Source: Glandiceps talaboti
Taxonomy: Eukaryota > Hemichordata > Enteropneusta > Spengelidae
Direction: 5' to 3'
Length of the DNA stretch: 64,000 nt
Assembly: GCF_964340395.1 (NCBI RefSeq)
Contig: NC_135553.1
Span: 3,375,001 to 3,439,000 of the forward strand
The position numbers and the translations under genes were made by a program. The notes below the pieces were generated by a model. The model was given only the letters and a program-made list of their open reading frames with translations, was not told the DNA's origin and ran no database searches. Positions within the stretch are counted from its first letter, which is position 1, and every line of letters begins with the position of its first letter. Shown here one piece after another: positions 63,177-64,000 of this stretch.

Positions 63177-64000
63177 AGACAATCTGAAATAAATAACCAC
63201 ACTCAGGGTGTGTACAGGCTTGCCCAAATTCCTTAGATTTCCATTTTGGGGGAAAATTGGAGATTTTTAAATGTGTTTCAGACCAAATTTTTGGTGATTG
63301 TTTCACATTCTGCATTTTAGCTGTTGTGTTTTGGGACAACTTAATGAAATTGTACTGTATTTTCTACTGAAACCTCTACATGTGGAATGGTTTCCATTGT
63401 GTATGACATGGGTCCTGTATCATGTCAAAGTTGACCAATAAGGTTCTTATTCAGATCAGAGTTCACCAATGAGATCCTTATTCAGGTCAAAGTTCACCAA
63501 AATGAACACCTTGTATTTTGTGAACCCAATAAATAAGATTATACCGTCCCCTGTTCATAGGCATGATTTCAAACACCCAAAGATTACCAAATCATTATTT
63601 TTGTATAAAAACTATATGGAGTTGAGATTTTCACTTGTACAAAATAGCTCTATAGACAAATGTTTACAGAAGAAGGAAGTATTTCGCACATTTGTCTCAG
63701 CTGTTCTGGTTGTCTAGTTTGGTCGCCAGTATCAAAACAATAGCACGAGACAAACTTTTAGAGGCCACAAAGACTTATGTAACAAGGTTGAACCAAAGTG
63801 GACAAAGGTGATCACTGATGATATGTGTGTTGTAAAATTTCTATAATATAGTTTGAATTGGGACGAAGAACACAGAGATATATTACTTGTACATGCAAGT
63901 AAGGTATCTCTATGTATGGCCAGTGAAGTGCTACCTACCTGCCATGTATATAATATTGTAGTTCCATTTTTCTGTGTTTCCTTTCCTTGTCAGGGTTCAT
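63177..64000 (+). other. 3' UTR and downstream flank of ATF7IP homologue
   Basis: AATAAA-type hexamers occur at 63188-63193 (too close to the stop to be the likely main site) and 63528-63533. A small tandem of AAAGTTSACCAAT-like words lies at 63420-63500. A frame at 63469-63717 is chance-sized. The window ends without any sign of another gene. Confidence 0.5.
63528..63533 (+). terminator. Putative poly(A) signal AATAAA
   Basis: Canonical hexamer about 350 bp after the stop codon, followed within 100 bp by T-rich sequence. Later sites beyond the window cannot be excluded. Confidence 0.5.

Noticed and set aside
63469-63717. 82-codon frame after the ATF7IP stop as a possible next gene
   Set aside because: It lies in the probable 3' UTR, is chance-sized, overlaps a poly(A) signal and shows no known domain.

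Overview
This is eukaryotic nuclear DNA from an animal. It is AT-rich, packed with microsatellites, minisatellites and short palindromic transposon remnants, and has GT-AG introns. The one gene I can support fills most of the window on the + strand. It is a homologue of ATF7IP (MCAF1; windei in flies), the nuclear partner of the H3K9 methyltransferase SETDB1. Its C-terminal fibronectin III domain is very close to the vertebrate one. Together with the dense MITE and tandem-repeat content this points to a slowly evolving marine invertebrate, such as a lancelet, hemichordate or lophotrochozoan. I cannot name the species from sequence alone.

Layout: 1-10.0 kb is upstream sequence with no recognisable gene but several transposon-like repeats. 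A short start exon lies at 10.06 kb and a 28-nt microexon at 13.03 kb. After a 22.9-kb intron come an AT-hook-like exon (35.9 kb), a basic exon (44.8 kb) and a 71-nt exon (48.3 kb). Next are two long acidic, disordered exons (49.6-51.4 and 52.4-52.9 kb) and the helical/coiled-coil exons (53.3 and 56.6 kb). The 3' exons (57.5-62.2 kb) are Pro/Thr/Gln-rich and carry a SUMO-interacting motif and a polyglutamine tract. The terminal exon (62.64-63.18 kb) carries the Fn3 domain. The 16 coding exons join in one frame with matching splice phases and give 5,553 nt, or 1,850 residues plus stop. The 3' UTR fills the remainder, with a poly(A) signal at 63.53 kb.

The rest of the DNA is intron or flank. 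It holds palindromic MITE-like families, several in two or three copies within the window. It also holds a family of elements with a GC-rich hairpin end, a GTCCGTCTGTC-like head and variable central tandem arrays of about 115-151 bp. Five minisatellites or short tandem arrays, many microsatellites and unusual G/C homopolymers complete the picture. I found no convincing tRNA, rRNA, CRISPR or prokaryotic feature. Introns were searched for nested genes. The only statistically notable stray ORF is an antisense 231-codon frame at 22.75-23.45 kb, reported as a low-confidence oddity.
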